Assembly: GCA_035048495.1 (NCBI GenBank) | Contig: CM068553.1 | Coordinates: forward strand, 7,433,259 to 7,497,258 | DNA from: Euptelea pleiosperma | Lineage: Eukaryota > Streptophyta > Magnoliopsida > Ranunculales > Eupteleaceae | DNA: 64,000 nt | Direction of reading: 5' to 3' | Shown: one piece after another, positions 43,201 through 52,200 of the stretch | Position numbering within the stretch: position 1 is the first letter of the stretch | Layout: every line of letters starts with the position of its first letter | Made by a program: the position numbers and the translations under genes | The notes under the pieces: generated by a model | The model's input: only the letters and a program-made list of their open reading frames with translations | What the model was told of the DNA's origin: nothing | Database searches by the model: none

Positions 43201-46200
43201 CACTAATACATTTTTTTCGTAAAATTTTTGTACTTTGGTCTATTCTATTAAGCATCAGTATGATAGGAGAGATACAATTGAACCTATTTCATTGAAAGAC
43301 ATTGATGAAAGCAATGAATGTCTACTTGGGGAGATGAAAACAGAAGGTGGAGAAGCAGAAGATGAATTGGTGTTTGAGGATGATAGCTTGACATGGAGTG
43401 TTATTGCGAGAGCTTTTGGAGTTGGTGAATTAACATCAAATACTAAATCACAATCAAGGTCAAGAGTAAGGACAAGGGCTTCAATAAGGGAGCCAGAAGA
43501 GGAAGATGCCAATTCAGAGGTGACAAAAATAGGAATATATCGAGGAGGCTAACACATCCGATGATGATTAGGATGAAGCTAATGATTATATTTTAGATGA
43601 TGGCGATGTTAACTAGAACTAATTGTGGGCTATTTGAGAAATTTTGAACTTTTGCTATCTTTTATGTTTCGTGGCTTTTTAATTACTTGTTTTGTATTTT
43701 GATAATGACACGGTTAATTAGAATTGCTTTTGGGTTACTTGAGATTTTCGACATTTGCTATCTTTTATGTTTTATGGACTAATGACTACCTATTTTGTTA
43801 TTTTTTTTTAGTTTTTTTTTTATATTTCTTATATTTATTATAAATTTTAATATTGCGCCTCGCTTCATTCAGGCGAGTGCCTTGCCTTGCACCTTCGCTA
43901 GAGGTCCTAGCGCCTTAAGTGTGCCTTGTGCCCTTAGCTACCTTGCTGTTAAATGCTATTGGTAACCATCCAAGCATATAATCTTACTGATTGCTAAAAC
44001 TCAATTTTATTTTGTGTGGTTTTTTTTGCAGAATCCATGGCCTCAAGTCTGGGAAGTTGTTGAAAGAATTTCGTGGCCACACGTCTTATGTGAATGATGC
44101 AATCTTCACAAATGATGGAGGTCGTGTTATTACTGCTTCCAGTGATTGCACAGTCAAGGTAGGTTACATGTGGATCCATCATAACTTTCTGGTTTTCTTT
44201 CTAACGCACTTTCATCAATTTATGTGCTTTCTGCATCCTTTGGAAGACTCACTTTGTGCTTATTGCAGGTCTGGGATATGAAGACTACAGACTGTTTACA
44301 GACATTCAAGCCACCACCTCCTTTAAGGGTATTTTTCCTGTTTTAACAAAGCTTTTTTTAATTACTTCCACATGCTTTACATTTTTGACTTTTCTTGGAC
44401 TTGTTTTCTTGAACCTAACTGTTCCCTATTTATGTTTGGACTATTAGGGAGGTGACGCATCTGTGAACTCTGTCCATCTTTTCCCAAAAAATACTGATCA
44501 CATTATAGTGTGTAACAAAACATCATCGATATACCTCATGACACTGCAAGGGCAGGTACTTATTCTCTCTACACAAACTGGTACAAGAGAACTTAGGATT
44601 TTTGACATTTTTCCACCGTCTGTTTGCGTAGTAAGTAATTTGTTAACTTCAGCTAGGATTTGGTCAATCACTTGACATCCGTGGACCAGCATGGTATATA
44701 TCAAGAATAATCACTGTTTCTTATTTTTTCTTCTCATGAGTTGTTGTTCAACTTCCATGGCAAATTTAAATTGTTTATATTGCCGCAGCTTGCTCAAACA
44801 AGCAATTTGATTTTTTGTTATAAGTAAGCCGAGCAGTCTGATTATATTGTTTTGCCGCCGTTTTGTTTTCTCCAAAATGTTTAGGACCTTTCTTATTCCT
44901 AGTCTTGATATGCTTGTATACACTTCTGTTTCCTTCGGAATATAGGTCCCCTTTTTCGTTTTTTACTACGTTTTATTGGTTCGACCACCTAAGCCCTACG
45001 ATGGCAGATTGTCGATCCCTCCACGAATGATACCCAGTTCATAAAATGATTTGTCTTTACAGGCATCTTGTTATCTATTTAATGATAAATGGACACGTGT
45101 GTCCATGCCAACACAGATACGAGGTGTTTGACACGGTCCCGTTATGAAGGCCATTATGAAGCCCGAAACACAGACTCGTCCTTATGCATGTATTATATTT
45201 TAGTTGTGTTTCAACCAAAAGTTCTATTTAAATAAAGCCGAGGAAAGAAATATATGAAAATACTTCAATACGCTTGGAGCTATCTAGTAACATTATAAAT
45301 ATAATAAGATTTATAAGAGGGAAGACATATATTCATGCCACCGTGACATGTCAAACAACTCTAAAATTGTCGTGTCATTGTTACATAGTTTATCATGATT
45401 ATCTGTTCTACTAATTTCCAACTCATAGTAAAAGCCCTAAACACCCAAACAACTCCAAACTACAAGATAGACTCAGAGGGATCGATTAGAACAAGAAAAA
45501 AATGAAGGATAATGGGGGTGAGAACATTTTTAATTAGATGGCTGGCGGAGGTGATCTCACGCAAGAGGCAGCATACATAGTGGGAGCTTGAGCACATCTT
45601 CATAATGCAAGGATCTTGGGTGGTCAAGGATAGGACCACATCCAAGAGGCGGCAATGGACAAGGAGGATCCGGCAATAGTAGGTGCTGGATCTGAGGTTA
45701 GAGCTAAGGCTTCAACAGATTGTCTCAATTGATGACTAGGAAATTTAGAAGGGGAGCACAAGGCTATGCCTTTGTGAGTGCCAATAAATGCTCCACACCT
45801 TAGATGTGCACCATGTGTTAGCTAACACGCAGCACAAGGTTCCATGGGCCTGAATCTGAGCCTCCATTAATGTCAATCTAGACCAAAGTTGAGCCAGACA
45901 AGACTCACCTCGGCTAACTAGGCTTGATTAACCAACATACATACCTGCAGGTTGCATGCCCTACCATTCGATGATTGCCACATGTCACGTAAGAAGATAG
46001 TATAGTCTTTACTTAAGTATATCCACCTATCCACATTTAGTTGGTGAAGTAATTTATAGATGAGAACGCATTCCCTTTGATTGGGGAAGATGATGAGAGA
46101 ATTTAGGACAAAACATCCCATTTTCGATGAGAGTGGAGAAGTGAGAAAAATTTGTATAAGATCCTTGGATCCTAAGTCTCTTTCGGAGTTTCAAGATCCA

Positions 46201-49200
46201 TAACTTAGGGAAGAATAGATTCCAAAAGTGATGTCCTCAAGATGAACAATGCCTTCTTGGCTTTCTCAGACCACATCTTGAAATTGTAGGAATCTATTGG
46301 CTTAAGGGCCTCGCTTCTATTTGTGATTTGCCAAATCCCTTGCCCAAGTATGGTTGTATACAACATTTCCACGTGCTGTAGTTTGTGTTATCAAACTTAA
46401 TAATCCCGAAGTCCAAACTTCCCATTTTTTTTTGATCAGGTAAAAAGAAATATATTAAAGAGGGCTGAGGAAGCCCAAGAAACTATACATCAAGACCCAA
46501 AAGGGGAAAGCCCAAACTCCCCATTAACATGTGGCACCTCCACGTGTTTCTTTTAATCTCCAGTCCTTTCTCAAATTGACATGTGGCATTCCACGCATCT
46601 TCTGATCTGTGGTCCTTACCACGGATCAAACTCCCACCGCGGGTCAACATAGCCCATTAGCGAGTGATTACGTAGTAGCTTGCGGTACGGGTTGTGATGT
46701 GGCAACTTGCAGTATGTGTACCGTGAGTTGTGCATGCCTACTGCATGTTCTTATGTGGCAGTTCGTGGCAATGCTCACTGTGCGTTGTGATGTGGCAAAT
46801 CGCGGTATGTTTATTGCAGGTTTGTCTGACTTCACCGTGAGGTGATGTCAGTTGTGCGGCGGTAGTACACCCCACACTATGGAGTGACTGATATCGTAGG
46901 TCAAAGCCCATGCTAATATATCGTAGTAAAAGAACAACAATAAAGAGATCTCAATTTTTCATTGAGATCTGCATCAACCGACCGATTCTTCAAATCAACC
47001 AAGACTTCCAACCTCAGTCCAAAATTCAACGATCGAAACAACGACAAACGTCTTGATCTCTACGATTTGATTTGAGGCACACATCTCAATCTCCTTAGGT
47101 CCAATTTATGGCTGTGATACTAGTTGCATTTGATGCAGTGGAAACTTGAAGAACTCACAAGAGATCAATCAAAACATCCACTATGTGAACGTTGAGCAAA
47201 CAAACCCAAATGGCTCGTTATAGTCACACGATCAATAATAATGTGATACCACAACAACCACGGTACACACACGGTCAAAATAGCACAAGAGGTACGTGGC
47301 AATAACCACAAAAGAGAACACAAGCATTTTAATAAATTTTTTTATTAAAGCAAAAAACTAATTCACACGTTTTTTCCTTTTTCTCTATTCCTAACAACTC
47401 TTGCAAAAGCTTTTTAATAATGTAAAGCGATCCCACGTATGAGACATTTGTATAACAAAGAAATAAATATATTTTGGTCTAACTCTAACTCCTAGAGTCC
47501 CAACTTTACTATATTAAGTAAACTAAACAAGTAGCTACAACTAACTAAATTCCTAAAGCATGCAAACTATTGCTGAGAAATGTTTCTTTCAACCGTGTAA
47601 CTTCACCGGGTATAACATGATGAGGAGTCCCAATAAGTCTCTCACGCGAACTCAAGAAATAGAGTCAAAGATGATTCTCAATACGGAATTTTGTTCGTCT
47701 CGAGGGAGTTTTGAAATATGGATTATCGAAATCAATCGGATTGATCTCATTCGTTGATTTGACAATAAGGTTTTCATTTATGTGGGGGAATTCACTTCTG
47801 ATCGGACTACCATATCATTTTTACATTTCTTCTAATCAAAGAGATCACCTTTGATTAAGAGAATGGCTAAAACATATGCAAGAAATACATCTATATTGAT
47901 TATTTTCAAAATTTGTAGAATTTATCCTATACAAGAGGTATATGTGCCTCTTTGAAGAGAGCTCGATTTACAAAGTCCTTTAAGGACTTACGTACACGAT
48001 CTCCCATTTTAGGGCGGTTTGGATTTGGAGTACATGTGGATATGACATTCCTTTAGATGGAAAAAAAACTAACCAATATGCATAGGCTTGTGTAATCTCG
48101 TATGTTTTATGGGATGGAGACAAACGAAAAGAAAACTACATGATTTTCTCACCCAGGGAATGCCATTGACGAGTCTTAAGCTTGCCTCGATATACGTGCA
48201 ATATCTCCTTCCTTTCTTTTCGGAGAAGTGTCTTTCGAAATATATTTCCTTAAAAGTTTCTAAAATTTTTTTTCTTGTTTGAAAGTCTTTAAAAGTATCC
48301 TCCGCTCTAAAAAATTCGTCCTTTTATTAGAAAAGGATGAGTTAGAGTGTTGCACTAGCTTGTACAACCTCTCTCCTCCAATGAGAGTGTTTCATTGTCT
48401 AAGAGCAACTCTCGTATGGGGTGTTTACTTGGTTCTCTCTAATGAGAAAAGCCACATAGATTCTTTATTTGAGGGAATCTGAATTATCCAAAGGGTTTAG
48501 TCGTAATCCTTTAGATAATAGAGGTTTGTTAGTAATAACCCTCTTAGAATACGAGGGGGTTCTGATCTCACACTGGCAGATGTGCCAGACTGAAGTTAAG
48601 GGATTACTCTCCTTTTTAAAGGTGGACCAAGGTTTTGACACATGTCAAATGTCTCCACTTCGGGTGACGTGTTGCCCCACAAATTGGATGTCACCTCTCA
48701 GAAGCCACTGAGATGACTTCCTCACCTACAGTTGTGGTTGTTGCAAGTGCTACATCATCTACCGCGGTTAGGCGATGACCCCTCGTGGTGGTGCTACTGC
48801 GAGTGCCATGTGTCGGGCCCGATTTGGGTCTAACCAAATCACCCTATACTTATAGGGTAGAAGGTGCATCACGGAAAATGCTTGTCTCATATTTTGCTGT
48901 CGATAGATGCCTCCTCGAGATTCATGTTAAAAGAAATCTTGAGATCTACACGGATCTCGATATTTTGGCAGCACTATAGAGGTGTGCTCCATGTTAACCT
49001 TTTTAGGTAGTTAGCCAAACGTGTGCGGACGATTATGCCTGTAAGTATTTTGCCACGAAAAGGATTCTAGATCTTTACCATCCATTTTAAATTGGGCAGT
49101 TGAGATCTTCTTGTGTTTTTTTTCAAGGGGTTAGTTGCCTTGAGAGTTCATTCTTGAGTTCATTTGCTCTCAACGAACTCTGAAAATTCCCTTGGAGAAT

Positions 49201-52200
49201 CTATCGATTTCTATGCTCTCCTAAGGCATTTTTAGCCCTTTTTTCATTCTTCTTTGGTTAAAATAGGTAAGATTGGTTGACATTATTGATAAAAGCATTT
49301 ATTTTAGTTTCCTTGGAATTCTTGAATCCCGAAACCATGTTTAGATTAAAAACAATCTTTTAGGGCCTCTTTTGGAAATTTGAAGATCACTGGAATGATC
49401 GCACATTCCGACAATTGTTCCGGTACTGATCTTGGCTTATTTGGCTGGGATTTCACTGGAGAGCCAATCCATCGCTGGACTGGTTCACTACTATCAGAGC
49501 AACAGTGAAAATCACATAAGTTTGTGTATCTAGTATGAATATTATACTTGATACAACAAAAACCCGAAGAACTCATAAGAGATCAATCAAACGTCTACTG
49601 TGAACATTGAACAGATAAACTTAGATGTCGTTTTAATCACACAATCAATGACGTGATACCACGACAACAATCACAGTACACACATGATCACAAGAGTACA
49701 AGAAGTGTGGCAACCACTTAAACATATGAGCCCTTTGTGTAACAAGAGAAACTAATCTATTTTAGTTTTACTCTTTGAGTCCTAATTTATACTATGAAGT
49801 AAAATAAACAATTAACTACTATTAAAGTCCTAAACCATGTAAAACATTGTTGGGAGATGTTTCTCTCAACCTTGCAACCTCAATAGGTCCCACGTGAAGA
49901 GTCCCAATGAGTTTCTCATGTGCACCTAAGAGATAGAGTCAAAGATGATTCTCTCTCTCAACACTTCTCCTCAACATTAACTCTATCACATGCCAAGCTA
50001 AACATTATAATGTTCTTTTTTGTTGACATGTTGACTTGACCCTACGTATTTTCCATATAAATAATTTGGATTTGGTCTTCTCATTTGACTTGATATTCTA
50101 GGCTAAGCCACAGAAAGGGTGGAATCTTTACATAGGGTGGTTGTAATTGCAAATAATAGTCGCCATCTTGTAATGAGTGAGGGTGACGTGGTGATCTCAC
50201 CGAGGTGTAGTGGGAGTATTGTGTGTTGAAGGATGTGTACCATCTTCTCGGTGTTACAAAGAATGTAGTTTTGGTTTCACAAATTGTTGAAGCTGGAAGA
50301 TACGTGTTGTCCAAAAGTTATTGGGAAGCTTTAATGAAGTTTAAGTTATTGCGAAGCTAGTCGTGTAAGGAAAAAGAATGAAGACCGCGTACGTGTTGTC
50401 AACAACAATGGTGTATGTTGACAATGAACGATGGATTGACACAGTGGATTTATGGAATGGAAGACTTGTCCATGTTGGTATTGACAGGCTTTTGGTGTTG
50501 TCCGAAAGAGGGATGGTAAAAGGACTTCCACTTCTGAAAGAAGGTAGTAAATTGGTGTGTTCAATATGACAGTTTGGCAATGCACATAGATTGCTGTTTG
50601 AAGAGTCAAAGTTTGAGCGAGAAGACCATTGGAGCTAGTGCATCAAATGTATTCAGGAACGTTCTTAATTTATCGTGTTCTGATAAGCGGTACATGCTCA
50701 CTTTTATCAACAATTATTCTCGGTATGTGGGTATATTTCTTGCATGAAGTGTTTGAGAAATTGAAGTAAGTTCGTAAAATCGTTGTAGCAGTCGGATGTC
50801 TACGTATGGACAATGGAACGGAGTACACGGGAGTCAAGTTTTCTACGAATTTGAAGAAGCATCGGATTCGATGACATTCTCTTGCACCGACACCCATCAA
50901 CAGAATGGTCGACATCGTGCTGAGATGTGTAGAAGGATGATGCATTCCAGGAATGTACGATATCAATATTGGTAGAAGGCATGATGACAGATGCTCACGT
51001 GATCAACAGATTGTCGCAAGCTAAACTTGGGTACGTGTCTCCATATCAGTTGCTAACTCGAAAGAAGCCAATGGTAATCCTCTTCAAAGAATTTGGTTGT
51101 GTCTGTTATGCTTGGATACCAGAAAGACAAAGAACCAAATTTGATAAGAGGGCTGTCCATTGTATGTTCGTTGGTTATGCTGAACAAAGGAAAGGGCAAA
51201 GATGTGTTGATCCTACCACCAATAAGGTTTACATCTCGAGAAACATTTTTTTTGACGAGGCATCATCTTAGTGGTCCTAAAAGATGTAATGTTGTCAGAT
51301 TCGCTTGATCTTGCAGAGAGGTTTCAGGTTTGGAAGGCAAAGATTGACAATAATTTAGTCAAGCCACACACAGTAACTCTGAACTTGGATGTGCCAAGTT
51401 CACCACACCAAAAGTTGTTGAGTCAGTTTTAGGTGGTTCACCAGCGGAAGAGCCATTATTGGTTCCAAGTTTTAGCAGTTTAGGAGAGGAGGACGGAGCA
51501 TTCGCAGGGTTCAAGTTGACAAGTCAACAAAATAAAGGAAATGATCATTCCAGTGTTTAATTTGGCATGATATAGTCAATATTGAGGGGGAGTGTTGAGA
51601 GGGAGAGTCATCTTCGACTCTATTTCTTGGGTGTGCATGGGAGAGATGTTGGGACTCTTCATGTGGGAACCATTGAGCTTACACAGTTGAGAGAAACATC
51701 TCTCAATAATGGTTCACATGGTTTAGGACTTTCGTTAGTAGTAGCTAATTGACTTGAGAGTAAAGTTAGGATCTAGGAGTTAGAGTAAGACTAAAATAGA
51801 TTAGTTTTTTTGTTATAAAAATGGTTAATACGCGAGAGCACTTTACATCAGGAGAAAGCTTTTGCAAGAGTAGTGAGGAATAGGGAGGAGAAAACGTGAA
51901 TTTTAATATATTTTGTTAATGAAAATGTCGTGTTCTCTTCTCTTATTTTAGTGGTTTCACCCACACTTATTGTGTTATTGTAATCTTGTGTGTACTGTGG
52001 TTGTTGCCTTGGTATCACATCATTGATCGTGTGATTAAAATGAGTCCTCTGGGTTCGTTTGTGCAACATAAGCAATTGATGTTTTGATTGTTCTCTTGGG
52101 ATTCCATTGCGTAGAGAACTTAACGGGGTATTATGATAATTTTACATTATGTTACGTACTTCCATGATATTACACAGATGAGGCTGACCACCTCATCTGT

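Larger units (their letters stand above)
42438..44031 (+). other. SMU1 intron 10
   Basis: 1.6 kb. Holds an F2-like foldback (about 42598-42992) and an hAT-derived fragment (about 43075-43952). Only short flanks remain. Confidence 0.8.

Noticed and set aside
50341..50609. Minus-strand frames of 79-87 residues
   Set aside because: The plus strand there carries the Copia integrase remnant, so the minus frames are shadows.
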